Shown here in pieces: positions 17,016 to 25,822 of a stretch of DNA of 64,000 bases; the first letter of the stretch is position 1; each line of letters starts with the position of its first letter. The DNA is from Bradyrhizobium erythrophlei (GTDB lineage: Bacteria; Pseudomonadota; Alphaproteobacteria; Rhizobiales; Xanthobacteraceae), in assembly GCF_900129425.1 (NCBI RefSeq), contig NZ_LT670817.1, forward strand, positions 6,572,001 through 6,636,000, in the 5' to 3' direction. A model generated the notes under the pieces. The model was not told the origin of the DNA and did not search any database. It saw nothing but the letters and a program-made list of their open reading frames with translations. The position numbers were made by a program, and so were the translations under genes.

Positions 17016-17930
17016 ATGCCATTTCAGAAGACGCCCGGCTGGCTGGACTGGTACACCGGTCCCTCGAAGCCCCGATTCAAGGTACCGGCCGGCGCGGTGG
17101 ATGCGCATTGCCATGTGTTCGGCCCCGGAGATGAATTCCCCTACGCGGACGAACGCAAGTACACGCCCTGCGACGCTTCAAAACAGCAGTTGTTTGCCTT
17201 GCGCGACCATCTTGGCTTTGCGCGCAACGTGATCGTGCAGGCCACCTGTCACGGCGCCGACAACCGCGCGATGCTCGATGCGCTGGCGCACAGCGGCGGC
17301 AGAGCGCGCGGCGTCGCGACGGTCAGGCGCGACGTCGGCGATGCCGAGTTGCATGCGATGCATGACGCAGGCGTCCGCGGCGTCCGCTTCAACTTCGTCA
17401 AACGCCTGGTCGATTTCACGCCGCGGGACGAGTTGATGGAGATTGCCGGCCGCATCGCAACGCTCGGCTGGCATGTCGTGATCTATTTCGAGGCGGTCGA
17501 CCTGCCGGAACTGTGGGGGTTCTTCACCGCGCTGCCGGCCACCATCGTCGTCGATCATATGGGCCGGCCCGATGTCTCAAAGCCGGTCGATGGGCCCGAA
17601 TTCGAGCTGTTCATGAAGTTCATGGCGCAGCACCCGAGCGTGTGGTGCAAGGTCAGTTGCCCGGAACGGCTGTCGATTTCGGGGCCGCCGGCCCTCAACG
17701 GCGAACCGAACGCCTACCGCGACGTTGTCCCGTTCGCCCGGCGCATCGTCGAGACGTTTCCGGATCGCGTGCTCTGGGGCACCGACTGGCCGCATCCCAA
17801 TCTCAGGGACCACATGCCCGACGACGGCCTGCTGGTCGACTTCATCACGCACATCGCCGCGACACCGGAACTGCAGCGCAAGCTGCTTGTCGATAATCCG
17901 ATGCGGCTTTATTGGCCGGAACAATCCTGA
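17016..17930 (+). CDS. ligI: 2-pyrone-4,6-dicarboxylate lactonase
   Basis: LigI hydrolyses 2-pyrone-4,6-dicarboxylate to 4-oxalomesaconate in the 4,5-cleavage pathway for protocatechuate, gallate and lignin-derived acids. The 304-residue sequence follows the known sphingomonad LigI closely: GAVDAHCHVFGPGDEFP, ALRDHLGFARNVIVQATCHG, GVRFNFVKRLVD, WHVVIYFEAVDL, VVDHMGRPDV, WGTDWPHPN and the C-terminal NPMRLYWPE. Metal-binding His residues and the catalytic Asp (GTDWPHP) are present. Start: ATG 17016 chosen; GTG 17004, directly after the upstream stop, is also possible. ligJ, ligK and the ring-cleavage genes are not in the window. Confidence 0.92.
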   Translation: MPFQKTPGWLDWYTGPSKPRFKVPAGAVDAHCHVFGPGDEFPYADERKYTPCDASKQQLFALRDHLGFARNVIVQATCHGADNRAMLDALAHSGGRARGVATVRRDVGDAELHAMHDAGVRGVRFNFVKRLVDFTPRDELMEIAGRIATLGWHVVIYFEAVDLPELWGFFTALPATIVVDHMGRPDVSKPVDGPEFELFMKFMAQHPSVWCKVSCPERLSISGPPALNGEPNAYRDVVPFARRIVETFPDRVLWGTDWPHPNLRDHMPDDGLLVDFITHIAATPELQRKLLVDNPMRLYWPEQS

Positions 17931-18008
17931 CGACCGCGGCGGTTTCGTGCCCACCGTTTCTGGAGCATGATGGCTTTGACTGCTTCAGGCGCCGCGCTCA
18001 CACGCCGG

Positions 18009-18227
18009 CTATCTGAGACACCGCTTGGCTTCTTCAATTTTGGTTTCCGATACGCCGTGGCCGCGTGCCCATTGCTCGGCGGCTGCTTCCCCGTACAGTT
18101 TTACGGCCTCGCGAACCGCCGGACAGGCTACGCGGCTTAATAATGCGACCCGATGATTGGGTGCCTTTTCCGCGGCATGGGCCGGGGCCCATAGAACGAC
18201 GGCTATGCAGATGGCTGTTATTTTCAT
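18009..18227 (-). CDS. Small secreted hypothetical protein
   Basis: A 72-residue protein with a signal peptide (ITAICIAVVLWAPAHAA). The mature part has two cysteines, VACPAVREAVKLYG and EAKRCLR, and is otherwise helical and charged. I recognise no family. The upstream ribosome site is weak. It is convergent with ligI. Signal peptide plus paired cysteines support a real exported protein. Confidence 0.6.
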   Translation of the reverse strand: MKITAICIAVVLWAPAHAAEKAPNHRVALLSRVACPAVREAVKLYGEAAAEQWARGHGVSETKIEEAKRCLR

Positions 18228-18409
18228 TGAACCACAGATCGTTCTGCATCGCTGAAGCGATCCAGCTGAAATGGTGAGAGGGGGCTTGAAGAGGGAACTT
18301 AATGCTCGCCGCCAGCGAGGTGTTTTTCGATCACGGCTTGTCCCGCGCGATTGTCGCGTCTTTATGACCGCCAGGCGACACTAATGTGGGCGGGGAACCC
18401 GGTCTGCGT

Positions 18410-20137
18410 TCAATCCGGCGCGTCGAGCCGGGTCCGGATGCGGCTGGCCAATTCGTGGAATGAGAACGGCTTGCCGATCAGGTGAATACCGGGATCGAGC
18501 CGGCCATGGTGAACGATTGCATTCCTTGTATATCCGGTCGTGAACAGCACCTTCAGTTTCGGCTGCCTCCGGCTTGCTTCATCGGCAAGCTGCTGACCGT
18601 TGGTGCCGCCCGGCATCACCACATCGGTGAACAGAAGATCGACATGACGATCGTTGCCGAGAACCTCCAGCGCCTCGGCGGCGCTCGCGGCTTCCAGCAC
18701 GCGATAGCCGAGTTCGCGGAGGCTTTCGGTCGTATAGGCGCGCAAGGAGTTATCATCCTCGACGACAAGAATGCTCTCCAGGCCGATCGCGCGCGCAGCG
18801 CCGGATGGGACGTCCTCGGGCTTCATCGAATCGGATTCACCCCGATGCCGCGGAAGATAAATCTTCACGGTCGTGCCCTCGCCGGCCTCGCTGTAGATTT
18901 TCACGTGACCGGCCGACTGCCGGACGAAGCCATAGACCTGACTAAGGCCAAGACCCGTGCCCTTGCCGATATCCTTGGTCGTGAAGAACGGCTCGAACGC
19001 CTTCTCCAGGGTGGGTTTGTCCATGCCTGCGCCGGTGTCGGCTATCGCGATCATGACGTACTGGCCTGACATCACCGGCTCGGCAATGTCCCCGACATAG
19101 GCTTCGTCGAGATAGCAGTTCGCGGTTTCGATCGTCAGCTTGCCGCCGTCCGGCATCGCGTCGCGGGCGTTCACTGCCAGATTGAGCACCGCATTTTCCA
19201 GCTGGTTGGAGTCGGCGAATGTGAGCCAGAGGCCGCCGGCCAGCACGGTTTCCAGCGCCACCGCTTCGCCAAGCGTACGGCGAAGCAGTTCACAAATTCC
19301 GGCCACGAGTTTGTTGGCGTCCAGCGCCTGCGGTGCGAGCGGCTGCTGCCGCGAAAACGCCAGCAGCCGGCTGGTGAGCGTGACGGCGCGGTGCGCACCC
19401 TGCAGCGCCATGTCCCTGGCGCGCGCAATTCGGGTCGCAGCCGGTGATCCCGGCAACATCGGTATCTGCCGTCCGATCGCCTCCAGTCCGCCAACCACGA
19501 TCGTCAGCAAATTGTTGAAATCGTGCGCAATGCCGCCTGTCAGTTGGCCGACGGCCTCCATTTTCTGCGCCTGCCGCAGAGCTTCCTCCGCCTTTTGCCG
19601 CGCCTCGAATTCGGTCTCCAGTTCGCGGGTCCTTTCCCTGACCCGTTCTTCAAGGGTTTCCGTGAAGGCGCGAAGCTGGACCATCGCCCGCTTTTGCTCG
19701 GTGACGTCGACGTTGACGCCGACAACGCGCTGCGGACGCTGCCTGTCATCGTAGAAGATGATGTTGCGGGCTTCGATCCATCTGAGCGCGCCGTCGCTGG
19801 CGCGGGTGATGCGAAATTCCGCATTCAGTTCGCGCGCGCCTGCCTCGAATGCGCTTTCGATCAGCTGGCTGACCCGAATTTGGTCTTCCCGGAAGATGCA
19901 CGCGCGCCAGCTCTCATACCGGCCGTCGAAACCCGCCAGCCCGTACAGCGACAGGAATTTCGGCGACAGCCGGACCGTCCCGGCAGGAACTTGCCACTCG
20001 AAGATGCCAAGGCGTCCGGCCTCCTCGGCCAGGCCCAATAAATCCTCGCTCTCCCGCCACCGGGAATCGCCGGGTCCCGCATCGCCGTCGCCGGGAGCGT
20101 CGCCATCGCCGGATCGGCCATGTTCGAAATTGCTCAC
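18410..20137 (-). CDS. Hybrid sensor histidine kinase with PAS domain and C-terminal receiver
   Basis: 575 residues with no obvious membrane segment, so probably cytoplasmic. A PAS domain spans about 30-150 (FEWQVPAG...GVNVDVTEQKR), then a coiled-coil linker (about 150-195). The phosphoacceptor helix has GGIAHDFNN with His205. The ATPase domain has N-box NLAVNARDAM, DTGAGM, EPFFTTK and GKGTGLGLSQVYG. The receiver domain (from about 455) has VVEDD, the phosphoacceptor Asp in LLFTDVVMPGG and Lys in GKPFSF. The architecture resembles soluble stress or light-responsive hybrid kinases of rhizobia. No partner regulator lies beside it. The signal is unknown. Confidence 0.93.
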   Translation of the reverse strand: MSNFEHGRSGDGDAPGDGDAGPGDSRWRESEDLLGLAEEAGRLGIFEWQVPAGTVRLSPKFLSLYGLAGFDGRYESWRACIFREDQIRVSQLIESAFEAGARELNAEFRITRASDGALRWIEARNIIFYDDRQRPQRVVGVNVDVTEQKRAMVQLRAFTETLEERVRERTRELETEFEARQKAEEALRQAQKMEAVGQLTGGIAHDFNNLLTIVVGGLEAIGRQIPMLPGSPAATRIARARDMALQGAHRAVTLTSRLLAFSRQQPLAPQALDANKLVAGICELLRRTLGEAVALETVLAGGLWLTFADSNQLENAVLNLAVNARDAMPDGGKLTIETANCYLDEAYVGDIAEPVMSGQYVMIAIADTGAGMDKPTLEKAFEPFFTTKDIGKGTGLGLSQVYGFVRQSAGHVKIYSEAGEGTTVKIYLPRHRGESDSMKPEDVPSGAARAIGLESILVVEDDNSLRAYTTESLRELGYRVLEAASAAEALEVLGNDRHVDLLFTDVVMPGGTNGQQLADEASRRQPKLKVLFTTGYTRNAIVHHGRLDPGIHLIGKPFSFHELASRIRTRLDAPD

Positions 20138-20147
20138 GGAGAACCTG

Positions 20148-21197
20148 TCATCCGCCGAGAACGCGCTTGGCCTCGGTCATTGCCTTGAGTTTGCCGAAAG
20201 CGGTGCGCTGCGGCAAATGATTGAGGCCGCAGGAGCTGGTGACGATGGTCTGCTCCGGGGCGAGCCACCGATATTTCTGGATGCGCTCGGCAACAAGTTC
20301 ACCGCTTTCGACCTTCGGATCCTGCACGTCGACCGCGCCGACGCCAAGCTGCTTGTTACCGAGCAGACCTTCATAATGGTGCGTCATGTCGTATTCGATC
20401 AGAAACGATGAGCATTCGATTCCGCAAATCTTGTCGGCCTTATATCGGCCGTGGTCGAAATACCGATGCCCGATCTGGCCATCGTACTCCTTGCCGACGG
20501 CATAGTTGCCCTGGCAGACATGCACCGACACGTGAATGTCCTTGGGCAATCCCTCGATCGCCATGTTGATGGCTTCGACGGCGGCCTCGACTTCGTCTTC
20601 TTCGCAAATCGTGAAAAGCGGCTCGTCGAGCTGGATGTTCTTGCAGCCGGCATCTGCCAGCATCTTGAAATTATGACTCAGCAGCTTGCCGAGATCGACC
20701 GTCATCTTCTTGATGTCGTGGTAGTGCTCGTCATAGGCGACCTTGGCCAGCATCAGCGGCCCCGTCATCGTCACCTTGACCGGGCGTTGCGTCAGCGCCG
20801 AGACTGTTCTGAACTCGTCGACAAGCCCGAGATCGATGTTGTCGGCAATCTTCGTCCGGCAAGTGGCGGCGGGATGAAACACGTCGGGGTCATGCTTGGT
20901 GATCGGCTTTGGTTGTGTGGAGCCCTGAAACGCGGGAATCTTCTGCCAAAAGAAATTCAGCATGGCGTTCGGCGGCGAGTGGCGGTTGTGGGTCCGCCGA
21001 TGCATTTCCCCGCCGGTAATGACATCGATGTTCGCGATCTCCTGATCCAAAATCGCGGCCTGGCTGGCGCGGTACTGGGCGTCCGCCATCGACGCCATCG
21101 ACAATTGGCCAACCGCAACCAGCCGATCGAGCGCCTCGTACCAGTCGGGTACGCTGTGCGCGCCCACCACGGTCGTTGCGTATTTGGGATATTTCAT
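20148..21197 (-). CDS. Cobalamin-independent methionine synthase-like protein (MetE C-terminal domain family)
   Basis: A 349-residue protein equal to the catalytic C-terminal half of MetE only. Features: TTVVGAHSVPDW, ITGGEMHRR, VTMTGPLMLA, NIQLDEPLF, VHVCQGNY with the His and Cys of a thiol-bound zinc site, and TSSCGLNHLP with the second zinc Cys. Stand-alone members act on methyl transfer to homocysteine or related thiols (known for the family), but many lack a proven substrate. Start: ATG 21197 with AGGTG upstream; a GTG at 21206 is also in frame. It starts its own unit, followed 10 bp later by the histidine kinase gene on the same strand. Confidence 0.9.
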   Translation of the reverse strand: MKYPKYATTVVGAHSVPDWYEALDRLVAVGQLSMASMADAQYRASQAAILDQEIANIDVITGGEMHRRTHNRHSPPNAMLNFFWQKIPAFQGSTQPKPITKHDPDVFHPAATCRTKIADNIDLGLVDEFRTVSALTQRPVKVTMTGPLMLAKVAYDEHYHDIKKMTVDLGKLLSHNFKMLADAGCKNIQLDEPLFTICEEDEVEAAVEAINMAIEGLPKDIHVSVHVCQGNYAVGKEYDGQIGHRYFDHGRYKADKICGIECSSFLIEYDMTHHYEGLLGNKQLGVGAVDVQDPKVESGELVAERIQKYRWLAPEQTIVTSSCGLNHLPQRTAFGKLKAMTEAKRVLGG

Positions 21198-21407
21198 TCT
21201 TTGCACACCTGCTGACGGCTCCGATCAACTTGGGCCAAAGCCCTATCAATAGCAACGTCGATCGAGCCGGACGTCAATGACTGACCTCCGGGAAGTGCGC
21301 CGGCCGGGGGTGGAACATAATACAGCGTTACCGGATTGCTTCGTCGATCCCGGCTTTGCCATCAAGCAAGCACGGCTGGTTCCACGCACCGTGTTCCCAC
21401 GGCACAC

Positions 21408-22340
21408 TCAGGCGAATGCGGTCGCGAGGAACGCGGCAAGGATGCCGCCGATCAGCAGATATTTTACGGCGTAATAGACGCGCTTGTTCCAGGCCTTCAT
21501 GCGCTTGCCTACCAGCCGCACCTGGTAGATGTAGCCGAAGATCCGGTTGAGCCAGCCGACGCGCTCGCCCTCGACGTTTTGCGTCGCGCTTTCGTTGATG
21601 ATGTGGCGGCTGACCCAGCGGTTGACCGCGGTCATGGCGCGGGTGCGCAACGGACGCTCGACGTCGCAGAACAGGATGATGCGGTCATCGCTGGTGGTGT
21701 TCTCGGCGTAATGCAAATAGGTCTCGTCGAACAGCAGGCCCTCACCTTCGCGCCAGGAGTAAGGCTCGCCGTCGATGAAGATGCGGCATTCGCCCGGCGT
21801 TTTCGGCACCAGCAATCCCAGGTGATAGCGCAGCGAGCCGGCATAGGGATCGCGGTGCTGCACCAGACGGCCTCCGCTCGGGAGGTTGGCGAACATCGCA
21901 CCCTTGACGGTCGGGATCGCGTTGAGCAAAGCCACCGTCTTCGGGCAGTTGGCGACCGCCGACGGCAACGCTTGCTCGTACCACTTCAGGTAGAACCGCT
22001 TCCACCCCGTCCGGAAGAACGAGTTGAAACCCCAGTCGTTGTATTTGTCGGCGGCCTTGATCTGGCCCTGCGCGAACAACGCCAGCGCCTCCTCGCGGAT
22101 CACCCGCCAGTTGTCGCGAAGCAGCGTGAGCTCGGGGACCGAGTCCAGTCGCAGGATCGGCTGGTTCGGCACCGCCGAGAACATGTACATCAGCACATTG
22201 TAGGGCGCCATGATGGTGGAATGGTCGGAGACCTGACGCCAGAAGCCGAGCCGTACCTTGCCGCGGAAATGCACGGCGATAGCTGAACCGAGGAAGGCCC
22301 AGACCACAAGGAATTGCGGTGCGAAAAGGCGCATCACCAT
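21408..22340 (-). CDS. Aspartyl/asparaginyl beta-hydroxylase-family protein (LpxO-like)
   Basis: A 310-residue Fe(II)/2-oxoglutarate dioxygenase. The iron-binding His of HRDPYAGSLRYHLGL, the acidic GLLFDETYLHYAENTT region and the second His are in place, and Arg residues of VERPLRTR fit 2-oxoglutarate binding. Hydrophobic segments at both ends (FLVVWAFLGSAIAV and YLLIGGILAAFLATAFA) suggest membrane anchoring. LpxO proteins 2-hydroxylate acyl chains of lipid A at the inner membrane, and this layout matches them better than soluble AspH proteins. Substrate is inference. Confidence 0.87.
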   Translation of the reverse strand: MVMRLFAPQFLVVWAFLGSAIAVHFRGKVRLGFWRQVSDHSTIMAPYNVLMYMFSAVPNQPILRLDSVPELTLLRDNWRVIREEALALFAQGQIKAADKYNDWGFNSFFRTGWKRFYLKWYEQALPSAVANCPKTVALLNAIPTVKGAMFANLPSGGRLVQHRDPYAGSLRYHLGLLVPKTPGECRIFIDGEPYSWREGEGLLFDETYLHYAENTTSDDRIILFCDVERPLRTRAMTAVNRWVSRHIINESATQNVEGERVGWLNRIFGYIYQVRLVGKRMKAWNKRVYYAVKYLLIGGILAAFLATAFA

Positions 22341-22442
22341 GACGGCAAATACCGATTCAGCAATGGCCGCATGATAGCAGAGTCGGACGGGTGCTCAAGG
22401 CGGCTGAGGCCTTTTGCTTCGCCGGAACCTAAGTCCGGTAGC

Positions 22443-22544
22443 CTACAGACCGTGCGCCAGCCCGGCGGCGATCAACCGCCGGTTGAACCGGCGGCCCTCC
22501 GCGCCGTCCTTGCAGGCATAAAAGACGCCCTTGCAGCGCAGCAT
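22443..22544 (-). CDS. Possible 33-residue protein
   Basis: Short frame starting at ATG 22544, preceded by AGAAGAAG at good spacing, and ending at TAG 22443. It has two cysteines and many basic residues (GRRFNRRLIAAGLAHGL at the end). No family recognised. It lies in the 278-bp gap between the SDR and LpxO-like genes and could equally be the decayed 3' end of a lost gene. Confidence 0.25.
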   Translation of the reverse strand: MLRCKGVFYACKDGAEGRRFNRRLIAAGLAHGL

Positions 22545-22618
22545 GATCTTCTTCTGAGCCCGGCAACCTTACCGGCCGCCGCCAGTCGGCCCGAACCGCA
22601 AACGGCACCGCTTTCCGT

Positions 22619-23470
22619 TCAGGCCGGGGGCATCAACCCGAGACGCTTGGCGATGATCCTGTCGACCATGCGTTTCGGCAGCACGGCGGTCATCAAATGC
22701 CGCATCGGATCCGGGGTGATCTGGTAGCGCACCTTCGGGTGGGCCGACGTCAGGATGTCAGCAATCGCTTCCGCGATCTTCTCCGGCGGCAGTCCGCCTT
22801 CTCCGAGTTGCAGCATGAATTTGCGAATCCGCTCCAGCGCCGGGAAGAACGGCGAATTGCTGTAGCCGGAAACGTCGATTTCTTCGGCCTTGGCCCAGAT
22901 CGGCGTCTTCACCGCGCCGGGCGCGACGATGACGACATCGATCCCGAACAGCATCATTTCGCGGCGCAGGCTTTCGGAAAGGCCTTCGATCGCAAACTTG
23001 GACGCCGCATAGGCGGACATCAGCGGGTTGCCGCTTTTCCCCGCCACCGAGCTAATCATCACGATCTTTCCGCGTGGCCCTCGCAGCGAGGGATCGGATC
23101 CGAGCAGCGGGCCGAAGGCCTGCGTCGCGATGATCGGCCCGATGACGTTGACGTCCATCTGGCGGCGGAATTCATCGGCGGCGAGTTCGAGCACCGGCCC
23201 CGCGACCGCGATGCCGGCATTATTGACCAGCCCCGTCAGCGTTTCGCCGCCCAGCGCCGCGCGGACTTCGCGGGCGGCGGCCAGTACCGCGGCCTCATCG
23301 GTGACATCGAACAACAGCGGGGTAAAATTGGCGCCGAATTCGCTCCTGAGGCGGTCGGCGTCGGCCTGCTTGCGCACGCTGCCGAACACGCGAAACCCGC
23401 GCGCAACCAATAGCTTCGCGGTGGCCCAGCCGATGCCGGTGGACGCCCCGGTGATGACAACGGATTGCAT
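22619..23470 (-). CDS. Short-chain dehydrogenase/reductase (SDR) family oxidoreductase
   Basis: A 283-residue classical SDR: cofactor motif TGASTGIG at residues 7-14, NNAG in LTGLVNNAGIAVAG, the catalytic Ser of MISSVAGKSG, and YAASK with Tyr and Lys (SAYAASKFAIEG). The PGAVKTPIW segment follows. The ATG at 23470 has AAGGATCGAG before it. The substrate cannot be predicted. Confidence 0.9.
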   Translation of the reverse strand: MQSVVITGASTGIGWATAKLLVARGFRVFGSVRKQADADRLRSEFGANFTPLLFDVTDEAAVLAAAREVRAALGGETLTGLVNNAGIAVAGPVLELAADEFRRQMDVNVIGPIIATQAFGPLLGSDPSLRGPRGKIVMISSVAGKSGNPLMSAYAASKFAIEGLSESLRREMMLFGIDVVIVAPGAVKTPIWAKAEEIDVSGYSNSPFFPALERIRKFMLQLGEGGLPPEKIAEAIADILTSAHPKVRYQITPDPMRHLMTAVLPKRMVDRIIAKRLGLMPPA

Positions 23471-23827
23471 GCTCGATCCTTGCTTCGTCGCTGACGCTGC
23501 TCGCAGTGACGACGATAGCACCTCAGGTAGACAAGTGCACCTTCACGCCCGCGACGCCCGCAGTTCTGTGGAGCCCCATTTAACGGAGCCGCACGACTGG
23601 GCCCACGCTTCAATCCTTAGTCTTACATTGCCGGGAGCCGCGCCGCTAATTCGCTCTCGCGGGACGTGTAAATACCGTCTACGTTACTCTGAGGTGAGGA
23701 CCAGGTGACCGGCCCGTCGCGCGCTGCGGCGATCCAGTTTCAGTAATAGCCGGTAAACCCGGATCTCGCAAGGCGTGCCGATTACGGATGTACTACCTAA
23801 AGTAGGGAAAAAGGAGTTACGAAGAAA
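23471..23827. other. Intergenic region between divergent SDR and small secreted protein genes
   Basis: 357 bp. No coding frame is convincing in it. It must hold both divergent promoters. AAAAAGGAG just before 23828 is the likely ribosome site of the plus-strand gene. I see no RNA gene or strong palindrome. Confidence 0.5.
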
Positions 23828-24268
23828 ATGAAACTATCGAAAACGAGTGCAGCTTGGCTGCTCTGTGCCGTGATGGTGTCGATCATGGGTGTGCCGTCAA
23901 AAGCGCTAAGCGCCCAGCCGGACATCGTGGTTACCGAACAGGACAACGGCAAGGACATTACGCTGCACGGCAGCCAAAGGCTGATCATCCGCCTGCCCTC
24001 GACGGGCCCCTTTAGCTGGTCGGCGTTGATGACGCCGGACGATTTGTTGGCCTTCACAAAGGCGCCTGCGCCGGAAAAGAAAAAGAAGAACGGCGACGCG
24101 ATGCCGATGGTCGGCGGCTCCCACGATCAGGTACTGGCGTTCCGTGCGGCCGAATTTACCGAGAGTTCGAGCCAATGGTTCCAGCTGATCTTCTGCCGGG
24201 CGCCATGCGATCTGAAGGATCCCTCGGCAAAGATCTTCAAGCTGGGAATCACGACCCAGAAGAAGTGA
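23828..24268 (+). CDS. Secreted hypothetical protein, weakly chagasin (I42 inhibitor)-like
   Basis: A 146-residue protein with a signal peptide (WLLCAVMVSIMGVPSKALSA). The mature part begins with a beta-rich DIVVTEQDNGKDITL, then LIIRLPSTGPFSWSAL, which resembles the NPTTGY-W loop of chagasin-type cysteine-protease inhibitors. Near the C-terminus, WFQLIFCRAP-CDL holds a likely disulfide. The loop order fits the I42 family, but the match is faint and I would not assign inhibition from it. A short lysine run sits in the middle. Monocistronic. Confidence 0.65.
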   Translation: MKLSKTSAAWLLCAVMVSIMGVPSKALSAQPDIVVTEQDNGKDITLHGSQRLIIRLPSTGPFSWSALMTPDDLLAFTKAPAPEKKKKNGDAMPMVGGSHDQVLAFRAAEFTESSSQWFQLIFCRAPCDLKDPSAKIFKLGITTQKK

Positions 24269-24325
24269 GCAGCCGTCCGCGTTCTTTCTAGAGCAAGATG
24301 GTTTTAATCTGAATCGGTGTGCCCT

Positions 24326-24449
24326 TCACCTCTCCCCAGCGGGGAGAGGTCGATTTGCGCAGCAAATCGGGTGAGGGGGTGCTGCACCAACGATAGACCG
24401 GAACCCCTCACCCGGCGCTACGCGCCGACCTCTCCCCACGGGAGAGGTA
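24326..24449. repeat. Multi-hairpin palindromic element (CTCTCCCC family)
   Basis: Consecutive hairpins: ACCTCTCCCC/GGGGAGAGGT, CGATTTG/CAAATCG, CGGCGC/GCGCCG, and ACCTCTCCC/GGGAGAGGT, with GGTGAGGGG and CCCCTCACC pairing across the middle. A partial copy lies at 34686-34742. Typical extragenic palindrome of high-GC rhizobial genomes. Confidence 0.8.
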
Positions 24450-24524
24450 AAGTTTCCGCTGCGTCCTAGCTCAATCTAACCTCATCTCATCACGCTCTTA
24501 CGACTTGAACAGGATTCTCTTTTT

Positions 24525-24617
24525 CGTCGTGGCCGGGCTTCGTCCCGGCCATTCACGTCTTTTCTTGCCCTGGGAGTTGCAAAGACGTGGATGCCCGGCA
24601 CAAGGCCGGGCATGACG
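24525..24617. repeat. Three-hairpin palindromic element (family B, copy 1)
   Basis: Outer CGTCGTG/CATGACG ends, side arms GGCCGGG/CCCGGCC and TGCCCGGC/GCCGGGCA, and a central ACGTCTTT/AAAGACGT stem. The same plan recurs at 28596-28684. It fills the 3' side of ilvC. Confidence 0.8.
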
Positions 24618-24657
24618 AGCTTTGCTAAACGCTCTGCACTTCAAACGTGGATCAAGC

Positions 24658-25677
24658 TCAGTTCTTGGTCTTGTCGACCAGCGCGCCCTTCTTGATCCAC
24701 GGCATCATGTCGCGGAGCTTGGCGCCGACTTCCTCGATCGGGTGCTGCGCGAGCTTGGCGCGGGTCGCCTTGAACGAGGTCTGGTTGACCTTGTTTTCCA
24801 GCATCCAGTCGCGCGCAAACTTGCCGGACTGGATGTCTGACAGCACGCGCTTCATCTCGGCCTTGGTCTCGGCGGTGACGATGCGCGGGCCGGTGACGTA
24901 TTCACCGTATTCGGCGGTGTTGGAGATCGAGTAATTCATGTTGGCGATGCCGCCTTCATAGATCAGGTCGACGATCAGCTTGACCTCGTGCAGGCACTCG
25001 AAATAGGCCATCTCGGGCGCGTAGCCGGCTTCGACCAGGGTCTCGTAACCGCCCTTGATCAGTTCGACCAGGCCGCCGCACAGCACGACCTGCTCGCCGA
25101 ACAGATCGGTCTCGCATTCTTCCTTGAACGAGGTCTCGATGATGCCGGCGCGGCCGCCGCCGATCGCCGAGGCGTAGCTCAGGCCGAGGTCATGGGCGTT
25201 GCCCGACGAATCCTTCGAAATCGCGATCAGGCAGGGCACGCCGCCGCCGCGCTGGTATTCCGAGCGCACCGTGTGTCCGGGACCTTTTGGCGCGATCATC
25301 AGCACATCGAGATCGGGGCGCGGGTCGAGCAGGTTGAAGTGCACGTTGAGGCCGTGGGCGAACACCAGGGCGGCGCCCTTCTTCATGTTGTCGTGTAGAT
25401 GCTCGCGGTAGATGTCGCCCTGCAATTCGTCGGGGGTGAGCATCATCACGAGGTCCGCCCATTTGGCGGCCTCGGCGACTTCCATCACCTTGAAGCCGGC
25501 GGCTTCGGCCTTCTTGGCCGACGCCGAGCCCTTGCGCAGCGCGATGGCGACGTCCTTGACGCCGGAATCCTTCAGGTTCAGCGCATGGGCGTGGCCCTGG
25601 CTGCCGTAGCCGACGATGCAGACCTTCTTGCCCTTGATCAGGTTCAGGTCGGCGTCGCGATCGTAATAAACACGCAT
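24658..25677 (-). CDS. ilvC: Ketol-acid reductoisomerase (NADP+)
   Basis: Second step of branched-chain amino acid synthesis: isomerises and reduces acetolactate or acetohydroxybutyrate in the cytoplasm. 339 residues, the class I (short) form. Cofactor motif VGYGSQGHAHALNLKDSG near residues 22-39, PKGPGHTVRSEY, and the C-terminal metal-binding acidic residues in ETDLFGEQ and CLHEVKLIVDLIYEGG. Start ATG 25677, not 25683, because AAGGA is correctly spaced only for the former. It is the last gene of the ilv stretch, 146 bp after the LysE-type gene, so probably has its own promoter. Confidence 0.97.
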   Translation of the reverse strand: MRVYYDRDADLNLIKGKKVCIVGYGSQGHAHALNLKDSGVKDVAIALRKGSASAKKAEAAGFKVMEVAEAAKWADLVMMLTPDELQGDIYREHLHDNMKKGAALVFAHGLNVHFNLLDPRPDLDVLMIAPKGPGHTVRSEYQRGGGVPCLIAISKDSSGNAHDLGLSYASAIGGGRAGIIETSFKEECETDLFGEQVVLCGGLVELIKGGYETLVEAGYAPEMAYFECLHEVKLIVDLIYEGGIANMNYSISNTAEYGEYVTGPRIVTAETKAEMKRVLSDIQSGKFARDWMLENKVNQTSFKATRAKLAQHPIEEVGAKLRDMMPWIKKGALVDKTKN

Positions 25678-25822
25678 GGTCATTTCCTTTTATTGTGCCG
25701 GAGTTGGCCGATTGATGAGGCGTTGGGATGGCTTGGGATCGCCGGTCGCCCGCAAATTCCGGCGTGGTCTAATGCATTTTTGACCTGAGGGGAAACCCGT
25801 TTCTGCATGGCGCAATGCCGCA

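Noticed and set aside
23906..24175. Antisense frame inside the small secreted protein gene
   Set aside because: The plus frame has a signal peptide and ribosome site; the antisense reading has none.
24326..24449. CRISPR-like array suspicion
   Set aside because: Direct repeats with uniform spacers are absent. The block is a set of inverted repeats.
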